64,000 bases of DNA, taken from NCBI GenBank assembly GCA_038207265.1, contig JBBQZZ010000003.1, positions 1 through 64,000 on the forward strand. The letters are read 5' to 3'. Within the stretch, counting starts at the first letter, position 1. Every line of letters starts with the position of its first letter. A program made the position numbers and the translations under genes. Under the pieces are notes generated by a model. The model did no database searches, was not told where the DNA came from, and worked only from the letters and a program-made list of their open reading frames with translations. The DNA comes from JACMLD01 sp038207265 (GTDB lineage: Bacteria; Bacteroidota; Bacteroidia; Chitinophagales; Chitinophagaceae). Below, in pieces: positions 9,463 to 18,249 of this stretch.

Positions 9463-10490
9463 CAAAAATTTTGGTGGCAGATGATGAGGCAGACCTGGAA
9501 GTGCTGATAAAACAGAAGTTCCGTCAGAAGATCAGGGATCAGAAATATGAATTCATTTTTGCCGCAAATGGCAATGAGGCACTGGATAAAATTCTGCAGC
9601 ATCCGGATGTTGAAATTGTACTGAGCGATATCAACATGCCGGAAATGGACGGACTTACCTTACTCACCAGGTTGAGTGAAGGCAGCCCGCTGATCAAAGC
9701 GGTAATGGTCTCCGCCTATGGAGATATGGACAATATAAGAATGGCCATGAACCGTGGCGCATTTGATTTTGTTACCAAGCCGGTTAATTTTGAAGACCTG
9801 GAACTTACAATGGAAAAAACCATCCGGCATGTAAAACAAATAAAAGAAACCTTACAGGCTATCAAAGAAAATAATATTCTGAGGATGTACGTAGATGAAA
9901 ACGTACTTCACTTTATGGGCAGCCGTGAATACGAAGCATCTTTAATGGCCAATGAAACAGTAGATGCTTCCGTTGCATTTATTGATATCTGCAGTTTTAC
10001 TTCCATCAGTGAAAAAGAAAAACCAGATACCGTTGTTTCGTTGCTCAACCGTTATTTCGATTTAATGGTGAAAGAAATTATTGCTCAGCATGGCATTGTG
10101 GATAAATTCATTGGCGATTGTGTGATGGCAGTTTTCAAAGGTCCTTATCACCTCGACAGGGCAATTGATGCCTGTCTTGCCATCAGGAATAAAATTGACA
10201 CGTTACCTGAAACCGATTATTTTTCACCCAAAGTTTCGGTTGGAATTAATAGCGGTGAAATGATTTCAGGCAATATTGGTTCCGCCACTTTAAAGAGACT
10301 GGACTATACAGTAATTGGCGATACCGTCAATACTGCGCAAAGGCTACAAAGTGCCGCAGCAGTTGGACAGGTATTGATCAATGAAGCATGTTATGAAAAA
10401 GTAAAACAATCTTTCAATTGCAAAAAGATCGGCACGGCCGTCTTAAAAAACAAATCCGCGGAAGCAATTGTCTATGAGGTGCTGAATTAA
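9459..10490 (+). CDS. Receiver domain fused to class III adenylate/guanylate cyclase
   Basis: 343 residues. Residues 1-120 are a REC domain (DDEAD; IVLSDINMPEMDG; SAYG; KPVNF). A helical linker leads to a class III cyclase domain (about 165-343) with both metal aspartates (AFIDICSFTS and DKFIGDCVMAVF), the Lys of DKFIGD and LDYTVIGDTVNTAQRL. The Lys and the Asp of LDYT fit ATP rather than GTP as substrate by family knowledge, but I infer this. Phosphorylation by the upstream kinase would control nucleotide production. ATGA overlap with the preceding receiver gene shows coupling; the HD-YitT gene follows 32 bp later. Confidence 0.93.
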   Translation: MTKILVADDEADLEVLIKQKFRQKIRDQKYEFIFAANGNEALDKILQHPDVEIVLSDINMPEMDGLTLLTRLSEGSPLIKAVMVSAYGDMDNIRMAMNRGAFDFVTKPVNFEDLELTMEKTIRHVKQIKETLQAIKENNILRMYVDENVLHFMGSREYEASLMANETVDASVAFIDICSFTSISEKEKPDTVVSLLNRYFDLMVKEIIAQHGIVDKFIGDCVMAVFKGPYHLDRAIDACLAIRNKIDTLPETDYFSPKVSVGINSGEMISGNIGSATLKRLDYTVIGDTVNTAQRLQSAAAVGQVLINEACYEKVKQSFNCKKIGTAVLKNKSAEAIVYEVLN

Positions 10491-10522
10491 TATTGGATAA
10501 TAAAATCGTCTATATTTATACC

Positions 10523-11983
10523 ATGCAATATGAACAAGTGTATGCTTTTTTGGTAGAAAAAATGGAAACTGGTTTACCTGCCAACCTTACTTACCACAAT
10601 ACCGTACATACCAAAGCTGTAATCACTGCTGCAGAACAACTGGCGGAGTCGGAAAAAATTACGGGCGAAGACCTGGTCTTACTAAAAACAGCCGCCTTGT
10701 TTCACGATGCCGGATTTTTACATCACCACCATAACCACGAGGAATTCTCCTGCAAAATTGCCAGACGGCACCTGCCGGATTTTGATTATAGTACAGAACA
10801 AATTGATCGCATTTGTGAAATGATCATGGCCACCAAAATGCCACAAACTCCATTGAGTAACCTGGCTAAAATACTTTGTGATGCAGATCTTTATTACCTG
10901 GGCACAAACCAGTACAATACAAATGCTGATAAATTATACAGCGAATATAAAAACCTGGATATGGTAAACAGCCAGGTAGAATGGGATTTGAAACAAGTAG
11001 AGTTTTTAACAGCACATAGTTATTTCACGCCTACCGCTATCAGTGAAAGAGAGCAAAACAAACAAAATAACCTGGAAGAATTAAAAGCAAAGTTTGCATC
11101 TGCTGTTATGCCGCATAAAAAGGCAAACCCTTATGAAATAATAGGCGATATCTTTTTGATTGTTGCTGGCGTAATCATGGCAGGCGTTGCTTTAAAAGGT
11201 TTTTTGGTACCAAATCGATTTTTTGACGGAGGCATCACAGGCATTTCTCTGTTACTGCATGAATTATATTTTCTGAACCTGTCAATAGTCATCGTTGTAC
11301 TCAATCTTCCATTAATCATAATCAGCTATTTTTCTGTAGGCTCGAGATTTGCTTTCAGAACTTTTTTGAGTGTAATCTTACTGGGAATTTGTTTATTCAT
11401 ACTGCCTGATTTTGCACTTACCAATGATAAATTACTGATATCCGTTTTTGGAGGCGCGTTTCTCGGAACCGGTATTGGATTGATCATGAGAGCAGGTGCG
11501 GCATTAGATGGCATTGAGGTGCTTGCATTATACACATTAAAGCGTACTTCTTTTACCATCACAGAAATCATCCTGGGTATCAATGTCCTTATTTTTTCCA
11601 TCGCTGCTTTTAAATATGGTATCGAAAAAGGATTGTATTCAGTACTAACTTATTTTACCGCTACCCGTATGATTGATTATGTGGTTGAAGGTATACAGGC
11701 TTTCACCGGTGTCACCATTATTTCGGGTAAGAGCGAGGTTATCAAATACCAGCTGGTTAATAAACTAGGAAGAGGTATAACTGTTTACAAAGGTGAACGT
11801 GGTTTTTTACCTGGTAAATTTGAAATCAGCTCAGAGTGTGACATTATCTTCACCGTAATTACAAGACTTGAACTGCGTAAATTGAAAAATCTTGTATACG
11901 ATGTGGACCCCAATGCTTTTGTGTTTGCCAATACCATCAAAGAGGCATCGGGTGGTGTAATAAAAAGAAAACAACGGCATTAA
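10523..11983 (+). CDS. HD phosphohydrolase domain fused to YitT-family membrane protein
   Basis: 486 residues from the ATG at 10523; an in-frame TTG at 10493 would add ten. Residues 1-200 are an HD domain with H29, H61-D62 (ALFHDAGF) and the distal Asp of CDADLYYLG, followed by a His-rich stretch. Residues 205-400 are a five-helix YitT membrane module (VAGVIMAGVALKGFL, GGAFLGTGIGLIMRAGAALD), and the end is a DUF2179 domain, a putative ligand-binding cap. HD proteins cleave phosphodiesters or phosphomonoesters. Placement right after a cyclase suggests, without proof, a role in nucleotide signalling at the membrane. Confidence 0.9.
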   Translation: MQYEQVYAFLVEKMETGLPANLTYHNTVHTKAVITAAEQLAESEKITGEDLVLLKTAALFHDAGFLHHHHNHEEFSCKIARRHLPDFDYSTEQIDRICEMIMATKMPQTPLSNLAKILCDADLYYLGTNQYNTNADKLYSEYKNLDMVNSQVEWDLKQVEFLTAHSYFTPTAISEREQNKQNNLEELKAKFASAVMPHKKANPYEIIGDIFLIVAGVIMAGVALKGFLVPNRFFDGGITGISLLLHELYFLNLSIVIVVLNLPLIIISYFSVGSRFAFRTFLSVILLGICLFILPDFALTNDKLLISVFGGAFLGTGIGLIMRAGAALDGIEVLALYTLKRTSFTITEIILGINVLIFSIAAFKYGIEKGLYSVLTYFTATRMIDYVVEGIQAFTGVTIISGKSEVIKYQLVNKLGRGITVYKGERGFLPGKFEISSECDIIFTVITRLELRKLKNLVYDVDPNAFVFANTIKEASGGVIKRKQRH

Positions 11984-12047
11984 AAAAACAACAGCACAAG
12001 ATTGACCCGGAATATTTTATTCCTTTATACCATAAACTTAATTGCGC

Positions 12048-14225
12048 ATGAGAATCTTATTCTTTCTCCTGTTATTTCCTGTTCATCTATTCTCACAAAA
12101 TTTTTCTGCAGCTGAAATCAGTCGATGGCAAAAGCAGGCGCAACAAATCAATATCATCCGGGATAATTGGGGCATACCGCATATCTATGGAAAAACAGAT
12201 GCAGACGCGGTGTTTGGTTTGCTCTATGCACAATGTGAAGATGATTTCAACCGGATTGAAATGAATTACATAGAAAAACTGGGAAGAACCGCGGAGGTAA
12301 AAGGAGAATCGGAGCTATACAATGATTTACTGATCCGCTTAATTATTGATTCCGCTGATGCGGTGAAAGATTACAAAGCCAGTCCGCCCTGGTTACAAAA
12401 AATTTTAAATGCATTTGCAGATGGAATCAATTATTACCTCTATAAAAATCCGCAGAAGCACCCATTGTTATTAAACCGGTTCAAACCCTGGTATCCATTG
12501 TTGTGGACTGATGGCAGTATTGGTGCAATTGATATTGGCCATGTGACTGCAACTGAATTGAAGAATTTTTATACAGGTTCCGATGCAGTAGCTGCCGTGA
12601 ATAAAACCGCGACGGAGATATTGACAACGGGTTCCAATGGCTTTGCCCTGGCGCCATCTAAAACAGAATCGGGCAATGCCATTCTATATATCAATCCGCA
12701 TGTTAGTTTTTATTTCCGTCCCGAAGTACATGTAATCAGCGAAGAGGGTTTAAATGTATATGGCGCTATTACCTGGGGGCAGCTTTTTGTTTACCAGGGT
12801 TTCAATGAACACTGTGGCTGGATGCACACTTCTGGTAATACGGATGTAGCCGATCTATATGCAGAAAAAATAACCCGGAATGGAAAGGATTTGTTCTATG
12901 AGTACAACAAAACACTGAAACCCGTCAGAAAAAAAATTATCAGCTTGCAATACCATACGGATGAGGGTATACAGATAAAAAAAATTACCAGCTATTATAC
13001 ACAGCATGGCCCCGTGATGGCCAAACGCAACGGACAATGGATTACCGTCAGGAGTAATAACCGTAGTATAAAAGGCTTTACACAATCCTGGATGCGTACC
13101 AAGAGCAATGGGTTCGAATCCTATAAAAAAAATATGGGATTGTTGTCAAACACTTCTAACAATACGGTGTTTGCCGATGATAAGGGCAATATTGCTTACT
13201 GGCATGGGAACTTTGTACCAAGGCGCGATACAAAATACAACTGGGCCAAACCGGTAGATGGAAGTATTACAGCCACGGAATGGAAGGGCCTTCATTCACT
13301 GGATGAAATCGTGCACGTGTATAACCCCTCAACCGGATGGATTCAGAATTGTAATTCAACTCCTTTTACGGTATCGGGCAGAAGCAGCCCAAAAAAACAA
13401 AACTATCCAGGGTATATGGCGCCGGATGGAGAAAACTTCAGGGGTATTAATGCCGCGGCTTTATTGAGTAGTGGAGATCATTATACAATTGAAAAAATTA
13501 TAGAAACCGGATATGATACTCACCTGGCCGCCTTTGATATTTTATTGCCGCCGCTATTGAATGCCTTTGAAAATAGTAAAGGAGATACAGCCTATAAATC
13601 GCTGGAAGAACCCATTAAACTATTAAATGAATGGGACAAACATTCAGCTGAATCTTCTATAGCCACCACGCTGGCGATAGAATGGGGGCAAAAAATTTTA
13701 CCGGTAATCATGAAGCACCAGGATGAAGAAGATGAAACGGACCAGGTTGATAAAGCCAAAAGTTTTGCGGCAACTGCATCGCCAGCAGCATTACTGGAAC
13801 CTTTGGTATTGGTGATAAAAGAATTAACTGCAAAATTCGGCAAGTGGCAAATGGCATGGGGAGAGATCAATCGTTATCAACGTTTATCGGGAAAACTGTC
13901 AGAAAATTTTGATGATAATCAACCAAGCATCCCTGTTGGATTTGCTTCGTCCACCTGGGGTTGTCTTCCTTCTTTTGTGAGCCGGAGTTTCGCAGGTACC
14001 TCTAAACGTTATGGCTTTAATGGTAACAGTTTCATTTGTGCGGTTGAGTTTGGTAAAAAAATAAAAGCAAAAGCATTACTGACCGGGGGAGAAAGTGGTG
14101 ATATCAATTCAAAACATTTCAATGACCAGGCACAGATGTATGCCAAGGGGCAATTCAGGGATGTACTGTTTTATCCTGAAGATGTTTTGAACCATGCAGA
14201 AAAGAAATATCACCCCGGTGAATAA
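12048..14225 (+). CDS. Penicillin-acylase family Ntn hydrolase (N-acyl amide acylase)
   Basis: 726 residues from the ATG at 12048, with signal peptide MRILFFLLLFPVHLFSQ. The start of the alpha chain reads INIIRDNWGIPHIYGKTDADAVFGLLYAQCEDD, typical of the family. The autoprocessing site is TTG-S196-NG, which would give a beta chain with N-terminal catalytic Ser. Later GFNEHCGWMHTSGNTDVADLY matches the substrate pocket strand. Members hydrolyse penicillin, N-acyl-homoserine lactones or aculeacin-type amides in the periplasm. The D-aminoacylase-like and APC permease genes that follow suggest use of N-acylated amino acids. The true substrate is not visible. Confidence 0.92.
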   Translation: MRILFFLLLFPVHLFSQNFSAAEISRWQKQAQQINIIRDNWGIPHIYGKTDADAVFGLLYAQCEDDFNRIEMNYIEKLGRTAEVKGESELYNDLLIRLIIDSADAVKDYKASPPWLQKILNAFADGINYYLYKNPQKHPLLLNRFKPWYPLLWTDGSIGAIDIGHVTATELKNFYTGSDAVAAVNKTATEILTTGSNGFALAPSKTESGNAILYINPHVSFYFRPEVHVISEEGLNVYGAITWGQLFVYQGFNEHCGWMHTSGNTDVADLYAEKITRNGKDLFYEYNKTLKPVRKKIISLQYHTDEGIQIKKITSYYTQHGPVMAKRNGQWITVRSNNRSIKGFTQSWMRTKSNGFESYKKNMGLLSNTSNNTVFADDKGNIAYWHGNFVPRRDTKYNWAKPVDGSITATEWKGLHSLDEIVHVYNPSTGWIQNCNSTPFTVSGRSSPKKQNYPGYMAPDGENFRGINAAALLSSGDHYTIEKIIETGYDTHLAAFDILLPPLLNAFENSKGDTAYKSLEEPIKLLNEWDKHSAESSIATTLAIEWGQKILPVIMKHQDEEDETDQVDKAKSFAATASPAALLEPLVLVIKELTAKFGKWQMAWGEINRYQRLSGKLSENFDDNQPSIPVGFASSTWGCLPSFVSRSFAGTSKRYGFNGNSFICAVEFGKKIKAKALLTGGESGDINSKHFNDQAQMYAKGQFRDVLFYPEDVLNHAEKKYHPGE

Positions 14226-14279
14226 TTAAAGAGATTGAATGACTGGCTTCTTTTAGGGCGTACACCAAAAATAACTGCT

Positions 14280-15845
14280 ATGCTTCGCTATTTTTTTCTC
14301 CTATTATTTCCCTGCACTTTATTTGCCCAGGCCCATTACGATATTATAGTAAGAAATGGAAAAATTATTGATGGTACCGGTAACTCCTGGTATTATGCAG
14401 ATATAGCAACCAGGGACGGAAAGATTGTTGCCATTCAAAAACACATCAGTGGTACCTCAACAAAAGAGCTGGATGCAAAAAACTTAATCGTTGCACCAGG
14501 GTTTATAGATGTACATGCACACATTGAATCCAGCATCTTTGAAAAACCCACTGCAGACAATTATATCTATGATGGAGTAACAACCGTGATAACCGGCAAT
14601 TGCGGTGGGTCTGCAGACAACCTGCAACAATTTTTTCATCGGGTGGATAGTACGGGCGTTTCTATAAATGTGGCATCATTAATTGGACATAATACTGTTC
14701 GCCGTCTTGCCATGGGTGAAGAAAACAGGCTGGCTGGCCCGGCTGAACAACAAAAAATGGAACAATTGGTGCAAGATGCCATGAAACAAGGTGCGGTAGG
14801 TTTATCTACCGGTCTTATATACCTGCCCGGAATGTATTCAAATACAACTGAAGTAGTGGGATTGGCAAAAGTTGCTGCTGCATTCAATGGGGTCTATGCA
14901 TCGCATATCAGGAATGAAGAGAATAATGTAACAGATGCCATTAATGAAGCCATTGACATTGGCAAGGCAGCTAATATACCGGTGGAAATTTCTCATTTCA
15001 AAGTAAGTGGCAAACGAAACTGGGGAAGATCCAAAGAAACACTTGCATTGGTTGAACAGGCAAGAAAAGATGGTTATGATGTCACCATCGACCAATATCC
15101 TTATACCGCCAGTAGCACAAATCTTGGTGTGCGGTTACCCGACTGGGCCCTGGGCGGTGGTACCGATTCATTGAAAGCACGTATCAACAACCCCGAAGAT
15201 CACAAACGGATCATTGCAGGTATGCTGGAACAATTAAAAAAATACAACTATAAAAATTATTCCTATGCCGTAGTGGCTTATCATACTGCCGATACCAGTC
15301 TGAATGGTAAAAGCATTTCTGAAATCAATATACTGAAAGGAAGAAAATCAAAAGCAAAAGAAGAAGCCGAAACTATTCTTGATATGATGTTAGCTGGTGG
15401 TGCCCAAATGATTTATCATGGTATGGATGAAGCTGATGTAAAATATATCATGAAGTATCCTTATAATATGGTAGGCGCGGATGCAGGCGTTGCAACTGGT
15501 AAAGGAATGCCTCATCCGCGGGGTTATGGTAGCAATGCAAGAATACTGGGGAAGTATGTAAGAGAAGAAAAAATTATTTCACTTGAAGAAGCCATTCGCC
15601 GGATGACCTCATTGCCTGCACAGAAATTTCAATTCAAAGACCGTGGCATTCTAAAGGAAGGTATGGCTGCGGATATCGTCATATTTAATGAACAGGAAGT
15701 AATTGATCTTTCTACCTATGAAAATCCACACCAGTTTTCAAAAGGATTTGCTTACGTGATGGTCAATGGTAAATTGATTATTGAGAATGCCCGCCATACA
15801 GGAATCCGCAGTGGAAAAGTATTATACGGTGCCGGAAAAGAGTAA
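14280..15845 (+). CDS. N-acyl-D-amino-acid deacylase-like amidohydrolase
   Basis: 521 residues from the ATG at 14280, which starts a signal peptide (MLRYFFLLLFPCTLFAQ). The 15-codon longer frame from 14235 would bury it. It is an amidohydrolase TIM barrel flanked by a beta sandwich: YDIIVRNGKIIDGTG at the N-terminus, metal motif FIDVHAHIES, GHNTVR, the region VGLSTGLIYLPG, SHIRNEENN, EISHFK and a final MAADIVIFN. These are hallmarks of D-aminoacylase and dihydroorotase-like enzymes. It would release free D-amino acids from N-acyl derivatives. Only 54 bp separate it from the acylase gene, so an operon is likely. Confidence 0.92.
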   Translation: MLRYFFLLLFPCTLFAQAHYDIIVRNGKIIDGTGNSWYYADIATRDGKIVAIQKHISGTSTKELDAKNLIVAPGFIDVHAHIESSIFEKPTADNYIYDGVTTVITGNCGGSADNLQQFFHRVDSTGVSINVASLIGHNTVRRLAMGEENRLAGPAEQQKMEQLVQDAMKQGAVGLSTGLIYLPGMYSNTTEVVGLAKVAAAFNGVYASHIRNEENNVTDAINEAIDIGKAANIPVEISHFKVSGKRNWGRSKETLALVEQARKDGYDVTIDQYPYTASSTNLGVRLPDWALGGGTDSLKARINNPEDHKRIIAGMLEQLKKYNYKNYSYAVVAYHTADTSLNGKSISEINILKGRKSKAKEEAETILDMMLAGGAQMIYHGMDEADVKYIMKYPYNMVGADAGVATGKGMPHPRGYGSNARILGKYVREEKIISLEEAIRRMTSLPAQKFQFKDRGILKEGMAADIVIFNEQEVIDLSTYENPHQFSKGFAYVMVNGKLIIENARHTGIRSGKVLYGAGKE

Positions 15846-15982
15846 TAAGAATATGTATGATGCCTGATTTGTTTTATTGCAAATTTGATTATTCATGATA
15901 ACTACTATTAATTCGGGATTTTGAATGGAAGAAATCAGGCATCCTTCTTAATAAGGAAGTCTCATATTCATAAATAAACTAC

Positions 15983-17374
15983 ATGAATAAAACCAGTTCT
16001 CTCAACCGCGTATTAAACTTACCAACCGGTATATTACTCGTAGCGGGGACCATGATTGGTTCCGGTGCTTTCAAAAAAATAGCGCCCATGTCTCAACTGG
16101 GATTGAGTGAAATTTATATCCTGCTTGCCTGGATTATTGCCGGCGTGATTACCATGTTTGGTGCTTTTGTATATAGCGGACTTGCCAGCATGACAACAGA
16201 AACCGGCGGTGTTTATGAATACCTGCGCCTGATGTTTGGTAATTTCTTTTCGTTCCTGTTTGGCTGGTCCATTTTCACTATTGGTGGAAGTGGTTCAATA
16301 GCTGCATTGGCTTTTATATTTTCACAATCCGTGAGCAGTATCTTTCACTTGCCCGATCCTTTCCATTCCCTGAAAAATATTTCTATTGGCAATTTTATTT
16401 TTCCATTCGCAGACTCCGGTATTAAAATCTTCGCGGTGATCGTAATGTGCCTGCTTACCTGGATCAATTGCCGGGGCGTAAAAAAAGCTGGTGTTTTAAA
16501 TAATATTGTTACAGCCGCTAAGATTCTGGGTATACTTCTGCTGATTTTACTTGGCTTGTTTTATACTAGACCCGAACAAAGTGTTGCCGCTGTTTCAAAC
16601 ACAAGTCTTTCATTATCCGGCGCAGCTCAATTCAGTGCATTGTTTGCAGCCATGCTAAGTGCACTCTGGGCATATGATGGATGGGCAAACATTACTTATG
16701 TCACTGGCGAAATAAAAAATCCCAAACGCAATGTGCCCATTGCAGTAGTAGCCGGTGTCGGAATCGCAATGTTTTTATATACTACATTGAATTATACATT
16801 CATTAAAGTATTGCCACTGGATCAATTGGCTGCTATTGGTCAGAATAAAATTGCCGCTGCAGAAGTAGCATCGGTAATACTGGGCAGTACCGGATCCGTT
16901 CTTATTGCATCGTTGATCATGATTTGCACATTTGGTGCGCTCAATGCCTGTATCATCACCTATCCAAGGGTTTATTTCCGAATGGCACAGGAAGGTTTCT
17001 TTTTTAAAAAAGTTGCTGATGTTCATCCCATCTATAAAACGCCCAACACTTCACTGATTTATTCTTTGATCTGGAGTTGTGTTCTGGTGGTTACCGGAAC
17101 TTTCGATCAACTCACCAACCTGGTCATTTTCTCTGGTTATCTATTCTTTGGTTTGATAGCTTATGGTTTAATTAAAATGAAAAGAAAGGGTATCATTACT
17201 ACGAAAGTAATTGGCTATCCATTTACACCCATTGTTATCATGCTGTTTTCTGCCGTATTGGTAGTGAATACAATTGTTGTACAGCCCAAAGAATCCTTCA
17301 TTGGCATTCTCCTGATCCTGAGTGGTGTTCCGTTTTACTACCAGTTCAAAAGAAAGCAGCAGGCTTCAACTTAG
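15983..17374 (+). CDS. APC-family amino acid permease
   Basis: 463 residues with about twelve membrane helices. The first helix carries the APC substrate motif ILLVAGTMIGSGAF, and later segments TGGVYEYLRLMFGN and LWAYDGWANITYVTGEIKNPKRNVP match the family. It imports or exchanges amino acids by proton or antiport coupling. It sits 137 bp downstream of the D-aminoacylase gene on the same strand, which fits import of the released amino acids. Specificity cannot be read from sequence. Confidence 0.92.
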   Translation: MNKTSSLNRVLNLPTGILLVAGTMIGSGAFKKIAPMSQLGLSEIYILLAWIIAGVITMFGAFVYSGLASMTTETGGVYEYLRLMFGNFFSFLFGWSIFTIGGSGSIAALAFIFSQSVSSIFHLPDPFHSLKNISIGNFIFPFADSGIKIFAVIVMCLLTWINCRGVKKAGVLNNIVTAAKILGILLLILLGLFYTRPEQSVAAVSNTSLSLSGAAQFSALFAAMLSALWAYDGWANITYVTGEIKNPKRNVPIAVVAGVGIAMFLYTTLNYTFIKVLPLDQLAAIGQNKIAAAEVASVILGSTGSVLIASLIMICTFGALNACIITYPRVYFRMAQEGFFFKKVADVHPIYKTPNTSLIYSLIWSCVLVVTGTFDQLTNLVIFSGYLFFGLIAYGLIKMKRKGIITTKVIGYPFTPIVIMLFSAVLVVNTIVVQPKESFIGILLILSGVPFYYQFKRKQQAST

Positions 17375-17412
17375 TATTTCGTACATTAGAATCGCCATAT
17401 AAAACAAAGCAC

Positions 17413-18240
17413 ATGAAATATTTTTTAACGATAGCTGTGTACGTCCTCGCTGTGCATACCGGTATTGCACAAATGAATATTGGTTTGCAATTGTATTCCT
17501 TCCGGAATGAATTTTCAAAAGATGTACCGGGTACTTTACAGAAAATAAGTGCGATGGGCATCCGGCAGATAGAAGGAGGAGGCAGTTATGGAATGAAGGA
17601 TGAGGCGTTCAGGCAATTGTTGATAAAAAATAAACTCACTATTATAAGCTTTGGTGCAGACTATAAAGAACTTGAATCAAACCCGCAGGCGGTGGCTGCC
17701 AAAGCAAAAGCCGCGGGCGCCAAATATGTAATGTGCGCGTGGATACCACACAATGGAAATAACTTCAGCCTGGAAGATGCGGACAAGGCCATTGTTGTTT
17801 TCAACAATGCGGGAAAGGTCTTAAAAGCAAATGGCATTTCATTCTGTTATCATGCACATGGTTACGAATTTCGGCCCTTTAAAAATGCAACATTGTTTGA
17901 TTACATGGCAGAAAAAATGAATGCTGCCTATGCAAATTTTGAAATGGATGTTTTCTGGATCAAACATCCCGGGCAGGATCCCGTTGCGTTATTAAAAAAA
18001 TATCCCAATCGTTTTCCATTGATGCATTTGAAAGATCGCAAAACAGGTACGCCCGGAAATCAAAATGGAGATGCAGATGTTGAAACCAATGTGGTGCTGG
18101 GAACCGGCGATGTTGGCATTGCGGACATTATGAAAGTGGCAAAAAAATATGGCGTAAAGTATTTTTTTATTGAAGACGAATCATCGCATGCTATGGAACA
18201 GGTGCCACTGAGCCTAAAGTATCTGAAGAGCCTGAAATAA
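17413..18240 (+). CDS. Secreted sugar phosphate isomerase/epimerase-like TIM barrel
   Basis: 275 residues with a signal peptide (MKYFLTIAVYVLAVHTGIAQ). The rest is an AP endonuclease 2/xylose isomerase-type barrel: IGLQLYSFRNEF, ISFCYHAHGYEF, NFEMDVFWIKHPG, FPLMHLKDRKTG and a final FFIEDES. The His, Asp and Glu residues would bind a divalent metal. Exported members of this family are frequent in Bacteroidota and act on sugars or inositols, but substrates are mostly unknown. It lies 38 bp after the permease on the same strand and converges with the E1 gene, leaving only 9 bp between the stops. Confidence 0.88.
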   Translation: MKYFLTIAVYVLAVHTGIAQMNIGLQLYSFRNEFSKDVPGTLQKISAMGIRQIEGGGSYGMKDEAFRQLLIKNKLTIISFGADYKELESNPQAVAAKAKAAGAKYVMCAWIPHNGNNFSLEDADKAIVVFNNAGKVLKANGISFCYHAHGYEFRPFKNATLFDYMAEKMNAAYANFEMDVFWIKHPGQDPVALLKKYPNRFPLMHLKDRKTGTPGNQNGDADVETNVVLGTGDVGIADIMKVAKKYGVKYFFIEDESSHAMEQVPLSLKYLKSLK

Positions 18241-18249
18241 AAAAAGACG

